From G963678255 sp963678255 (GTDB lineage Bacteria; Cloacimonadota; Cloacimonadia; Cloacimonadales; WRIO01): a DNA stretch of 64,000 nt. The stretch's first letter is position 1; each line of letters begins with the position of its first letter. A program made the position numbers and the translations under genes. This document shows, one piece after another, positions 25,490 to 34,678 of the stretch. Where the stretch lies: NCBI GenBank assembly GCA_963678255.2, contig CAXXTW010000002.1, positions 868,001 through 932,000 on the forward strand, written 5' to 3'. The notes beneath the pieces are model-generated. The model saw only the letters and a list, made by a program, of their open reading frames with translations, was not told the DNA's origin and did not search any database.

Positions 25490-25517
25490 TTGACAAGCAA
25501 TCCTGTTTCGTTAATTT
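25490..25517 (+). promoter_or_regulatory. Likely sigma70-type promoter for the 25.5-31.5 kb run
   Basis: TTGACA (25490-25495), a 16-base spacer and TAATTT (25512-25517) lie 15 bases before the ATG at 25533, with ATCGGAGG as ribosome site. The -10 match is imperfect and the leader would be very short. Confidence 0.4.
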
Positions 25518-25532
25518 TGTATCGGAGGTAAA

Positions 25533-25853
25533 ATGCTGATTTTATTTATACTTTTAGTGTTAGTATTTTTAATTTTAAATATTCTTGATGCAATTTCGAC
25601 TTATAAGGTAGTTAAAAGAACCTCCTATATGAGTGAAAAAAACCCTATTGCTCGCTTTGTGATCAAGAAGGTTGGGACAATTAAAGGGATAATGATTATA
25701 AAATCCATGATAATAGTTATCATGCCTATGATCATATATGCTTATATTATATCAAAAAAAGAGATCATTTATGTATTGATCTTTATGAATATTCTCTATT
25801 TTTTAGTAGTATTTAACAATTTTAGAATAACCAGAAGAATTGATAGGAGTTAA
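25533..25853 (+). CDS. Small membrane protein, DUF5658-like
   Basis: 106 residues with about three membrane segments. The pattern LNILDAISTYKVVKR...EKNPIARFVIKK...IKSMIIVIM matches the DUF5658 family of short membrane proteins (Asp in the first segment, NP after it, Lys-Ser before the next). CGGAGG stands before the ATG. Function unknown. It ends one base before the M1 peptidase start, so it is the first gene of that run. Confidence 0.7.
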   Translation: MLILFILLVLVFLILNILDAISTYKVVKRTSYMSEKNPIARFVIKKVGTIKGIMIIKSMIIVIMPMIIYAYIISKKEIIYVLIFMNILYFLVVFNNFRITRRIDRS

Positions 25854-25854
25854 A

Positions 25855-28704
25855 ATGAAAAGAATTATTTTTCTAATCTGTGTGTTGTTTTCTTTTATTG
25901 GACTGTATGGACATCCAAAATTCTCAACTGTTTTAAGTAGTAGAGATTATTATTATACTAGAGCAGATTCAGCACACGGATTCAATGTACTCAATTATGA
26001 TTTAAATATTTCAATCAATGCAAGTCAACATACTATAACTGGAATGGTAGAAGCTCAAGTGTTAGCTGAAGTCAGTTTATCACAAATCCAATATGAGTTA
26101 GTTTCATTAACAGTTGATTCAGTAAAAGTGAATAACAATCCAGCAGTCTTTACTCACCAAAATGGCATTATTACAATAAATCTAAATATTCCTGCAGAAC
26201 AAAATTTTTCAACTAAAGTCTATTATCATGGTGCTCCTGTACTATCAAATGATGGATATGGTAATGGGATGACATTTTTAAGCAACCAAGTTTTTACTGT
26301 ATCTGATCCAAATGCATCCAGGTATTGGTGGCCATGTTATGATCATCCTTGGGATAAAGCCATAGTGAATCAACATATAAGAATAAGATCTGATTGGAAA
26401 GTCGCCTGTAATGGTTTAAGAACCCAAATAGAAGACCATGGTGATGGGACATCTACGCATCATTGGATAGGTTCAAACCCAATGGCAACCTATTTAGTTT
26501 GCTTAACCTCTGCAGATTTTGCTGAAGTAAATGAAGTCTTTCAATCAATACCTTTACAAAATTTTGTCTTACCTAATCAGGTAAATACAGCCACACTGTT
26601 ATTTGGAGACATGCCACAAATGATGGAAGCTTTTTCAGAGGCTTATGGTCCTTATCCTTTTGAAAAATATGGAAATGCAGTAGCTAATATTTCTACTTTT
26701 GCTGCTATGGAACATCAAACAATGACAACAATAGGAGCCTCATATATACAGAACAATAACACATGTAAATACATTGTAGCTCACGAAATGGCACATCAAT
26801 GGTTTGGGAATTGTTTAACACCCCTCACTTGGAAAGATGTATGGTTAAGTGAATCTTTTGCAACTTATTCAGAAGCAATCTATGCAGAACATCAACTGGG
26901 TTTTGAAGGTATGAAAAACTATGTTTTATCATCATTTCAACTCTATTATAAAAATTGGTCTCATTCTTATGGTGACCAAGTCATTTATGATCCAACCTAT
27001 TTAAACTACTTTACACCACCAGAATATGAAAAGGGAGCTTCTGTATTACATATGCTCAGATTAACAGTTGGAAATACAAACTTTTTCAATATCCTTCAAA
27101 CATATTTTAATACATACCATAATAGTAATGTGATCACTACAGAATTTAAGGATATATGCGAACAGGTATCAGGTCAGAATTTAGATCAATTCTTCACACA
27201 ATGGATATTCAAAAAAGGGCTTCCATCTTTTGAATATGCTTTATTTTTTGACAGTAACAGACAAAATGCAAAGATCTTCATAAAATCTTTGACATCTGAA
27301 GATTCTAATCCATTCTATGTAAAAGTACCCATTAATTTTGAATCAACAAATGGGACTAAAGACTCATTAATCGTCAATGCTAGTCCTAATGGAAATGTCT
27401 TTGATTTTTCGATGAATGCTGGTATAGCAAACTATGAATTTGACAGTAATAACTGGATATTGTATAATACCGATACGGAAATGAAACCAGTAGTCAGCGC
27501 AATTTTTGCTGCAAATAATCAATGTAAAATTGTATGGAATTCCTTAGATATTCCAAATCAAGAAGTTAAATACAATGTTTACAGATCTAATCAAATCAAT
27601 GGAACTTTTACAAAAATCAATACAAATCCTTTAATAACCGTAAATTATACAGACACTAATCTCCAAAACAACCAAACTTACTATTATGCAATAACTGCAG
27701 AATTAAATGGTTTTGAAAGCATATTATCAAATATTATCAGTGGAACACCAATTTCTTTTCCTTTAGATCAAGGAATATTAGTAGTAGATGAAACTAGAGA
27801 CAATACAGGATCAATTATGAATCCAACAGATGAAATGGTGGATAATTTTTATCAAGCAGTAATAAATCGTGAATTTACTCAATGGGACATTGCATCACAA
27901 GGTTTACCAGATATCAATGTATTAAAGAATTATAGCATGGTAATTTGGCATGATGATGACTTAGTAATGAGTGCAATAACAGAAAATACAAATCAAGATT
28001 TCAGCCTTTATGCTTTTGCTGGGGGAAAACTAATGATTAGTGGATTAAAAACTGTTCAAAATCTAACAGAAACTTTTATTTCGACCTTTACAGGTTGTAA
28101 TACGACAAGTTTATTGGGAAGTCCTCTTTTAGAATCAATTCAGGGAATTAATTACCCAGATATTGAGGTTAATCCTGACATGATTATCCCAAATTGGAAT
28201 GGCAATTTGAATTTTGTTTACACTTTCTCAAGTGCTCCAAATGTTCTATATAAAACAGTTTTAAGTGAAGAAAATGAATATAATCATCAACCCTGTATTA
28301 TTTATGGAAATAATGTTGTCATCAGTGGCTTACCCTTATATTATCTTAACCAAACAGAAGTTACTTCCATGTTTGATCAATTGATTACAAACTGGCCTGT
28401 TAAAAATGAAGAAATAGTAATTCCTCGACCTTTAAGTATTGATTTAAAAATCTATCCAAACCCAGTTAGAAATAACAGAGTTTATTTTGATGTAAAAAGT
28501 GCTGAACCTTTAACCAAAGTCAGTTTATATAATATTAAAGGGCAGAAAGTAACAGAGCTTGTTTTTGATCAAAATAAGAGAGATCAACTATTTAATTGGG
28601 ATAAAAGAGATTCAAAAGGACAAAGTGTCAGTTCTGGGATATATTTTCTAAAAGTATCAAATTCAAAAAGTGCAAAAACAGAAAAATTCATTATATTTAA
28701 ATAG
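25855..28704 (+). CDS. Secreted M1-family aminopeptidase with T9SS-type sorting domain
   Basis: 949 residues from the ATG at 25855 (AGGAG upstream; the frame is open 5 codons earlier). Order: signal peptide, M1 beta domain, catalytic domain with the exopeptidase motif FAAMEHQ near 281 (usually GAMEN) and zinc motif HEMAHQWFG near 310 with the third ligand in SESFATYSEA, then a fibronectin-III-like segment (about 560-640), a region of unclear fold, and a C-terminal sorting domain (IYPNPVRNNR ... VSLYNIKGQKV ... SGIYFLKVS). It trims N-terminal residues from peptides outside the cell; the host is probably a protein or amino-acid fermenter. The stop abuts the next ATG. Confidence 0.92.
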   Translation: MKRIIFLICVLFSFIGLYGHPKFSTVLSSRDYYYTRADSAHGFNVLNYDLNISINASQHTITGMVEAQVLAEVSLSQIQYELVSLTVDSVKVNNNPAVFTHQNGIITINLNIPAEQNFSTKVYYHGAPVLSNDGYGNGMTFLSNQVFTVSDPNASRYWWPCYDHPWDKAIVNQHIRIRSDWKVACNGLRTQIEDHGDGTSTHHWIGSNPMATYLVCLTSADFAEVNEVFQSIPLQNFVLPNQVNTATLLFGDMPQMMEAFSEAYGPYPFEKYGNAVANISTFAAMEHQTMTTIGASYIQNNNTCKYIVAHEMAHQWFGNCLTPLTWKDVWLSESFATYSEAIYAEHQLGFEGMKNYVLSSFQLYYKNWSHSYGDQVIYDPTYLNYFTPPEYEKGASVLHMLRLTVGNTNFFNILQTYFNTYHNSNVITTEFKDICEQVSGQNLDQFFTQWIFKKGLPSFEYALFFDSNRQNAKIFIKSLTSEDSNPFYVKVPINFESTNGTKDSLIVNASPNGNVFDFSMNAGIANYEFDSNNWILYNTDTEMKPVVSAIFAANNQCKIVWNSLDIPNQEVKYNVYRSNQINGTFTKINTNPLITVNYTDTNLQNNQTYYYAITAELNGFESILSNIISGTPISFPLDQGILVVDETRDNTGSIMNPTDEMVDNFYQAVINREFTQWDIASQGLPDINVLKNYSMVIWHDDDLVMSAITENTNQDFSLYAFAGGKLMISGLKTVQNLTETFISTFTGCNTTSLLGSPLLESIQGINYPDIEVNPDMIIPNWNGNLNFVYTFSSAPNVLYKTVLSEENEYNHQPCIIYGNNVVISGLPLYYLNQTEVTSMFDQLITNWPVKNEEIVIPRPLSIDLKIYPNPVRNNRVYFDVKSAEPLTKVSLYNIKGQKVTELVFDQNKRDQLFNWDKRDSKGQSVSSGIYFLKVSNSKSAKTEKFIIFK

Positions 28705-29763
28705 ATGGAATATTTAGAATTAGAAAAAGTCAGGATAGAATACCCTGAGTTTATAATAAGTGATATCAGTTTTTCTTTAGAAAAGGGGAAAATGTTAGTT
28801 TTACTAGGGCCAAGCGGATCTGGTAAAACAACCTTAATTCAGGCAATTTGTGGAGTAATTCCCATCCAACAGGGAGACATTCGAGTTAATAATCAAAGTA
28901 TTATCAACATCCCCATACATAAGAGAAAGATAGGAATAGTATTCCAAGATTTTGCTTTGTTTCCACATTTAAATGTATATGACAATATAGCTTTTAGTTT
29001 AAAAATAAAGAAAATTAATCAGAAGGAAATCAAAAAAAGAGTAACAGCTCTTTTAGATTTGATAGAATTAAATGGGTATGAAAAAAGAAAGGTTCATCAG
29101 ATTTCGGGAGGTGAAAAGCAGAGAGTTGCTTTGGCTAGGACTCTTGCTTCAGATCCAGATATTATTCTTTTTGATGAGCCTATGTCAGCATTAGATGAAA
29201 ACCTGCGCGAACGATTGAGAGAAACAATCAAACTGATTCAACAAAAGATGAATTTGACAGCTATTTATGTAACTCATGATCAAGAGGAAGCCTTTTATTT
29301 GGCTGATATGATTGGAATCATGAAAGAAGGTAAGTTAATTGCTTATGATTACCCTGAGACGATCTATTTATCTCCACCCAATTTGCAGGTTGCAGAGTTT
29401 ATTGGTATTGAGAATATATTCCCAGCGCAAGTAATAAAATTATGTCATTCTGAAGTAGAGCTCAAAATAAATGATTTTAAAATCAAGGTAAAGAATAAAA
29501 TAAATGTTAGGATTGATGAGTTCGTTCATGTTTTGATTAAAGCTGAGAGTTGTCTAATATCTTTTGAACAAAAAAGTGAAAACAGTTATCCAGCGAGAAT
29601 AATAAATTATCAACTAAGAGCAGGAATATTAGAGATGATAGTAGAAATGAATGGATTACAATTAAAAGTCAATACTTATAGAAGCTATAATCAGATTAAT
29701 CTTCATCAATCACAGATTTATATTACAATTCCTTCTGAATCAATAAGTTTGATTAAGCAATGA
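28705..29763 (+). CDS. ABC transporter ATP-binding protein, FbpC/ModC-type, without adjacent permease
   Basis: 352 residues. Walker A GPSGSGKTT (35-43), Q-loop FQDFALFPHLNVYDNIAFSL, signature ISGGEKQRVALART near 133, Walker B IILFDEPMSALD near 152 and the H-loop THDQEEAFYLAD place it with the anion/Fe3+/sugar importers (FbpC, CysA, PotA). The C-terminal 110 residues look like a regulatory TOBE domain. No permease or binding protein is nearby. Instead it lies between two secreted peptidases, starting at the base after the M1 stop and overlapping the next start as ATGA, so it is firmly in that operon. Confidence 0.88.
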   Translation: MEYLELEKVRIEYPEFIISDISFSLEKGKMLVLLGPSGSGKTTLIQAICGVIPIQQGDIRVNNQSIINIPIHKRKIGIVFQDFALFPHLNVYDNIAFSLKIKKINQKEIKKRVTALLDLIELNGYEKRKVHQISGGEKQRVALARTLASDPDIILFDEPMSALDENLRERLRETIKLIQQKMNLTAIYVTHDQEEAFYLADMIGIMKEGKLIAYDYPETIYLSPPNLQVAEFIGIENIFPAQVIKLCHSEVELKINDFKIKVKNKINVRIDEFVHVLIKAESCLISFEQKSENSYPARIINYQLRAGILEMIVEMNGLQLKVNTYRSYNQINLHQSQIYITIPSESISLIKQ

Positions 29764-31490
29764 AAACAATAAATTTTACATTAATTTTCATTTTTATATT
29801 TTTTTCATTACATGGATTATCTACTACTTTTCTTTTTTATTTTGCAGCGGATAATGGTCTTTATGAGAATGCATTAAATGATATCAATGAACTGGAAAAA
29901 GGTATCAGAGATTCTATGAATGTTTTAGCATTTATAGATCATGGATTTCCGGAAGATACAAAAGAGTCTGAAGTATTTTTAATAAAAAGAGATGATAGTG
30001 CAGAGATCACCTCCCCATCAGTCAAAAAATATGGAGAAACTGATAGTGGTGATTATCATACTTTAGTAAATTTTGTCAATTGGGGGCTATCAAACTATCC
30101 TGCTGAAAAGACAGTGTTGGTCATATGGTCTCATGGAACAGGCTGGTATAAGAATAAAGAAGACAGCAAATATATTTGTCCAGATAATCAAAGCGAGAAT
30201 CTAATTTCCATATATGAGGGAGATATAAAAGAAGCTTTTCAATCTTTCAATAAAAAGATAGATTTAACAATAATGGATGCTTGTTTAATGGGAAATATTG
30301 AAGTTTTGTCAGAAATATATGATCGGACGAATTATTTTATTGGCTCAGAGAGAGAAGTACCAACTAACGGGTTTCCCTGGGACATCATTTTATCTAACTG
30401 GAATCAGTACCCAGAAGAGATAAATCGTTATAAAATGGTGAATCGGTCTTATATGGAATCCTATGAAAACGGAGGAAGTCAAAACCCTTATGGAGAGTTT
30501 AATCCTTCATTATCTGTCTGCTTGGCAGAGAGTGAGTATTTTTTAAATCTCAAGACAGTTCTTAAGAACTTTTGTTTAACTGTTGCCCCTCTTTGTTTTG
30601 TTGATCAAACCCTATGGGAAAAATATAGTCAAATTAGGAATAATTGCCAGGATTTCAATGATCTTCATGCAGATATAGATATAATGGATTTTTTTACCAA
30701 AATGGAGACAGAGAAAGAATTACCAGATAGTCTATTAGAAAAAGCAAAAGCTGTTTCATTATCATTAAAGAAAGTTTTTATTGATACACATGATAATACA
30801 AATAAATCAGTAGGATCCATGAGTATATTTTTCCCAACAGAAATCCAGATGTTACAGTATTTATATAAAAATAAATATCAATATTTAAGCATATCAGAAA
30901 CTCAATTCCCATATTTTACCAATAGTTTAATAAGACCTGATGATATAGCTCCTTTCCCAATAGAAGATTTAAATGGCAAAGTAATTTTAAAAACTCTTTT
31001 TCTTACATGGCACCCTGTCCCTGATCCTTCTCCAGTACTTTATATCATAGAGCACTATGAGAATAGTAATTTAGTAAATACATACAGGCAGATGTCTTCA
31101 ACAATAAATTTTTCTATTAATCAGGCTGGTTTTGTCAGTATAAAAACATTGGATTATAGCGGAAACTTATCAGAAGCTACTCTTTTTACGTACTTGTATG
31201 AAGACCCAAAGAATGCAACCGTGTATATTGCGCCAAATCCAGTGACTGCAGGAAAAGGAAACATAAAATTATTCTTTAAGGAAGACTTGCATAACTTTGA
31301 TTTAAAAATTTATACACAATCAGGAGATCTTGTAGGAGAAAAAAAGATTGTTTTTTTACCTTCAGGGGAGAACACGATAGCGTTAAGTGATGTATATTTA
31401 AAAGGTAAACCATTATCTTCAGGGGTGTATCTGTTGGTTTTGCAAAAAATGAGTATAAAAGTTTATTACAAATTTGCAATCATAAGATAG
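29760..31490 (+). CDS. Secreted clostripain-like (C11) cysteine protease with sorting domain
   Basis: 576 residues. A signal peptide is followed by a C11 catalytic domain: YFAADNGLYENALNDINELE, catalytic His in WSHGTGW near 123 and catalytic Cys in MDACLMGNIEV near 172, then IGSEREVPTNGFPW. Clostripain cuts after Arg or Lys and is activated by self-cleavage. The last 85 residues are a type A sorting domain (IAPNPVTAGKGN ... LKIYTQSGDLVG ... SSGVYLLVLQ). It overlaps the ABC ATPase gene by four bases (ATGA). Likely surface-attached or released. Confidence 0.92.
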   Translation: MKTINFTLIFIFIFFSLHGLSTTFLFYFAADNGLYENALNDINELEKGIRDSMNVLAFIDHGFPEDTKESEVFLIKRDDSAEITSPSVKKYGETDSGDYHTLVNFVNWGLSNYPAEKTVLVIWSHGTGWYKNKEDSKYICPDNQSENLISIYEGDIKEAFQSFNKKIDLTIMDACLMGNIEVLSEIYDRTNYFIGSEREVPTNGFPWDIILSNWNQYPEEINRYKMVNRSYMESYENGGSQNPYGEFNPSLSVCLAESEYFLNLKTVLKNFCLTVAPLCFVDQTLWEKYSQIRNNCQDFNDLHADIDIMDFFTKMETEKELPDSLLEKAKAVSLSLKKVFIDTHDNTNKSVGSMSIFFPTEIQMLQYLYKNKYQYLSISETQFPYFTNSLIRPDDIAPFPIEDLNGKVILKTLFLTWHPVPDPSPVLYIIEHYENSNLVNTYRQMSSTINFSINQAGFVSIKTLDYSGNLSEATLFTYLYEDPKNATVYIAPNPVTAGKGNIKLFFKEDLHNFDLKIYTQSGDLVGEKKIVFLPSGENTIALSDVYLKGKPLSSGVYLLVLQKMSIKVYYKFAIIR

Positions 31491-31516
31491 GTATATAGTT
31501 ACCTGACCCACAAACA

Positions 31517-31546
31517 TGTGTATAAGATGTGGATAAGTGTCTATAA
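31517..31546 (+). promoter_or_regulatory. Cluster of DnaA-box-like sites upstream of hydF
   Basis: TGTGTATAA (31517-31525) and TGTGGATAA (31528-31536) both fit the reverse of TTATNCACA exactly, 11 bases apart on the same strand; TGTCTATAA (31538-31546) has one mismatch. A TTATACACA on the other strand lies 200 bases upstream (31310-31318) in the protease gene. Spacing of one helical turn suggests cooperative binding. DnaA binding is not shown. Confidence 0.45.
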
Positions 31547-31556
31547 AGGAGGACAA

Positions 31557-32750
31557 ATGAATAAAACACCTAAGGGAGAAAGGCTTTCAATCTCAGTGAT
31601 TGGAAAGACAAATACTGGAAAATCATCTTTAATAAATGCTCTTATCGGACAAAATGTTTCAATCGTATCTGAGCATCCAGGGACAACAACTGATCCTGTT
31701 GTAAGAAGTTATGAGTTAATACCCATTGGACCAGTTACTTTTTATGATACTGCTGGATTAGATGATCAAACAGAGCTCGGACAAAAAAGAATTGCTTCAG
31801 CAATGAAAGTATTAAATCGTTCAGATATAGTACTTTTAGTTGTAGATGAAATAGGTATAACAAAGGAAGATAGAAGAGTTATTGAAAAGCTACTTAAAGC
31901 GCAAATCCCATATCTTATAGTACGCAATAAAAGTGAGCTTCTGAATAAAGTTACAATAGAAGAAGAGCATATAGAAGTGTCAGCTCTAAATCAAGAAAAC
32001 ATAGACGGATTAAAAGAAAGAATTGTCAACCTACAAAAGGAAATCAATCCTGAAAACAGGCAAATCCTTGAAGGAATTGTTTCACCTGGTCAGGTCGTCG
32101 TCTTGGTAATACCAATTGATACCTCAGCTCCGAAAGGGCGTGTTATCTTACCTCAAGTACAAGTATTAAGGGAATGTTTAGATATTGGAGCAATATCAAT
32201 CAGTGTACGAGATTTTGAATTAGAACAAACCATAGAGCTATTTGGAGATAAAATATCTTTGGTCGTTACCGATTCACAGGCAGTGGAATTTGTAAATAAG
32301 ACAGTGCCTTCAAATATTCGTTTAACAACATTTTCAACTCTTTTTGCAAGATATAAGGGAGAATTATTTCCTTTTGTAGAAGGTGCTGAGGTCATTGACC
32401 AATTAGAGAATGGAGATGAAGTCTTGGTGGCTGAAGCTTGTTCACATCATGTAATGGGTGATGACATTGGTAAAGTAAAGCTTCCAAATTGGATTAGAAA
32501 ATATACAGGAAAAGATATCAAATTCACAGTTGTTAATGGTTTTGATTTTCCAGAGGATTTGGAAAAGTATAAATTAGTTATCCATTGTGGAGGATGTATG
32601 ATCACAGCCAAAGAGATCCACAGACGAATCCGTGAAAGCAAAGAAAGACAGGTCCCTATCAGTAATTATGGAATTTTAATCAGTAAGATCCATGGTGTTT
32701 TAGATCGGATTGTTTCAGTGTTTCCAGAAAGTAAAAAAGAAAAAAATTGA
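31557..32750 (+). CDS. hydF: [FeFe]-hydrogenase maturation GTPase HydF
   Basis: 397 residues from the ATG at 31557, preceded by AAAGGAGG. The N-terminal GTPase has G1 GKTNTGKSS (16-24), PGTTTDPV, G3 DTAGLDD and an NKSE-type G4. The C-terminal scaffold has the iron-sulfur ligands CSHH followed by HCGGCM, plus GDDIGKVKLPNWI. HydF carries the diiron precursor made by HydE and HydG to the hydrogenase. HydE, HydG and the hydrogenase are not in the window. Its presence implies hydrogen metabolism in an anaerobe. Confidence 0.95.
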   Translation: MNKTPKGERLSISVIGKTNTGKSSLINALIGQNVSIVSEHPGTTTDPVVRSYELIPIGPVTFYDTAGLDDQTELGQKRIASAMKVLNRSDIVLLVVDEIGITKEDRRVIEKLLKAQIPYLIVRNKSELLNKVTIEEEHIEVSALNQENIDGLKERIVNLQKEINPENRQILEGIVSPGQVVVLVIPIDTSAPKGRVILPQVQVLRECLDIGAISISVRDFELEQTIELFGDKISLVVTDSQAVEFVNKTVPSNIRLTTFSTLFARYKGELFPFVEGAEVIDQLENGDEVLVAEACSHHVMGDDIGKVKLPNWIRKYTGKDIKFTVVNGFDFPEDLEKYKLVIHCGGCMITAKEIHRRIRESKERQVPISNYGILISKIHGVLDRIVSVFPESKKEKN

Positions 32751-32776
32751 CACATAGACCCTAAATAGGTTAATCT
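32747..32776 (+). promoter_or_regulatory. Promoter for pgk at the end of hydF
   Basis: TTGACA (32747-32752) overlaps the hydF stop; an 18-base spacer and TAATCT (32771-32776) follow, 29 bases before the pgk ATG. It would let pgk be expressed apart from hydF. Confidence 0.6.
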
Positions 32777-32805
32777 TGTATCAAATGGAGAATTTTGGAG
32801 GGAAA

Positions 32806-34098
32806 ATGGGAGAATTAGACTTATTGCCAAAATTGCAGGATGCTGATTTGAAAGGCAAAATCGTATTAATCAGAATGGATCATAATGTCGTTAAAAAAGG
32901 GAAAATCAAAGATGCCTATCGTATAGAAGCTACTTTCCCCACTTTAATGCATGTGATAGCCAAAGGTGGAAAACCGGTTATTATGACCCATATTGGCAGA
33001 CCCAGAGATAAAAAAACAGGAGAGATACGAATTTCTTATGATGAGGATGTATCTCCAATCGTAGAATTTTTAAGAAACAAATTAGGATTAAAGATATTAG
33101 TCCCTCAATTTACAGCTTATGATAATAAGGGATATATTGGGATAGACTCAACAATCAATTTTCATTTACGAGCTTTAAAAAAGGGAACTATCGACGCCAT
33201 TTATTTACCCAATACACGTTTCTTTGCAGGAGAAGAAGATAAGGGAGATTTAAGAGAGCTTTTTGGCAAACAATTAGCAGCTATAGCAGAAGTTTTCGTA
33301 AACGATGCTTTTGGATCTTGGCAACCTCACGCTTCTACAGTCATTCCTGCTGAATATTTACCATCTTATGCAGGACTTATTATGCAGAAAGAAATTGCGA
33401 ATCTAAGAAAAATATTTGAACCAGAAAAACCTTTTATTGCTGTAGTAGCAGGCTCAAAATTTGATACAAAAATTGGACCTTTGCGTTCATTAATTGATAA
33501 AGTAGATCATTTATTACTAGGTGGAGTTATTTATAATGCCTATTTAGCTGTAAAATATGATATAGAAATAAAGGGTATTGATGCAGCCGATATCGAAATT
33601 GCCAGAGAGTTTGTTGAATTAGCAAAAAAGAAAACAGGAAAAGTATTGGAGCCACAATATATCGTAGAATCTGACACTTTAGATGGCAAGATTGAAAATC
33701 AATATCGTACACATAAAATAAGTGATTTAAAACCAGGGACAAAACTAAACTATATTCTGGATATCAGCCCAGAATCTTTTAAGGATCCATTGATTGAAGA
33801 AAGACTACTATCAGCAAACACAATCTTTGTAAATGCCGTCATGGGCTTTACACCACATTTCTGGGAAGGGACTTCTGCTCTATATAGTTTGATTGATCAG
33901 AATAAGAATGCTCAAAAGCTATATGGTGGTGGAGATACTTTACAAGAATTAAAGAATTTATTGCCAGGGATGTATATGCAGTGCTTAGACAACCCAAGCT
34001 ATTACTTCTTTACAGGTGGTGGAACAATATTAACAGCCATAGAGCTTGGATCACCTTGGAAATTAGAATCAATAAAAGCTTTATTAAAAAAGAATTAA
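32806..34098 (+). CDS. pgk: Phosphoglycerate kinase (divergent)
   Basis: 430 residues; the ATG at 32806 follows TTTTGGAGGGA, and the open frame from 32776 would include the promoter. PGK transfers the phosphate of 1,3-bisphosphoglycerate to ADP. Family blocks are present in altered form: LIRMDHNVV (usually RVDFNVP), MTHIGRPR, FVNDAFGSWQPHAST, VAGSKFDTKIG, LLLGGVIYNAYL and the nucleotide-binding GGGDTLQELKN near the C-terminus. It is somewhat longer than the usual 390-400 residues, with extra sequence around 130-145 and 290-320. It has its own promoter and terminator. Confidence 0.9.
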   Translation: MGELDLLPKLQDADLKGKIVLIRMDHNVVKKGKIKDAYRIEATFPTLMHVIAKGGKPVIMTHIGRPRDKKTGEIRISYDEDVSPIVEFLRNKLGLKILVPQFTAYDNKGYIGIDSTINFHLRALKKGTIDAIYLPNTRFFAGEEDKGDLRELFGKQLAAIAEVFVNDAFGSWQPHASTVIPAEYLPSYAGLIMQKEIANLRKIFEPEKPFIAVVAGSKFDTKIGPLRSLIDKVDHLLLGGVIYNAYLAVKYDIEIKGIDAADIEIAREFVELAKKKTGKVLEPQYIVESDTLDGKIENQYRTHKISDLKPGTKLNYILDISPESFKDPLIEERLLSANTIFVNAVMGFTPHFWEGTSALYSLIDQNKNAQKLYGGGDTLQELKNLLPGMYMQCLDNPSYYFFTGGGTILTAIELGSPWKLESIKALLKKN

Positions 34099-34111
34099 GA
34101 TTATAATCATT

Positions 34112-34140
34112 AAGCGGTTTCAATCAAGAAACCGCTTTTT
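34112..34140 (+). terminator. Strong terminator after pgk
   Basis: AAGCGGTTTC (34112-34121) pairs with GAAACCGCTT (34128-34137) across a six-base loop and runs into TTT-A-TTT. Confidence 0.9.
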
Positions 34141-34678
34141 ATTTGTTTATAGGTAACTACTCAGAAAGTAGAGAATAATTATTTCCCTGTGTGATCTTTT
34201 TCAGTAAAGAATATTTTGGAATTTTCTTCTCTAAAATTATATTGAAATACGTTCTGTTCACACAGATGTATCTATTGAAATGGTAACCATATACTATTCA
34301 GACGTTTCTACACTTTATGGACATTCGGTTATTCCCATTCTTTGGTTACAGCATAATTACTTCATAATTTTGTCTGACAAAATAATATTACAATCCAGCT
34401 GTCCTTTTGTGTCAGTTTATACTGCCGTTAACAAGCATCAAGAAAGAAATGAATTAGGAAGGAGTTTGGATAGAGTTATCAAAGATAAAGAGTTGAGTAT
34501 GGAATAATGACTAACTATTAAAGAAACAAACATTCATAACAATGTTAACTACTTAGGAGTCATACATTCTAAATATTTTATTGGAAGTATGCTAAAATAT
34601 AAAGTATTAAATAAATAACTTGACGGCAAGATTTTATTTATTAATTTTTATACAATTATAAAAATGAATGGGGTTGTT
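34141..34678. other. Intergenic, no gene supported
   Basis: AT-rich. A 75-codon frame at 34280-34507 has no ribosome site and a composition unlike the neighbouring proteins, so I do not call it. A TTGACG (34620) and TATACA (34649) stand before the next gene, but 23 bases apart, which is too far for a standard promoter. Confidence 0.4.

Noticed and set aside
34280..34507. 75-codon frame on the plus strand after pgk
   Set aside because: No ribosome site, no recognisable motif, and it lies in ordinary AT-rich intergenic DNA.
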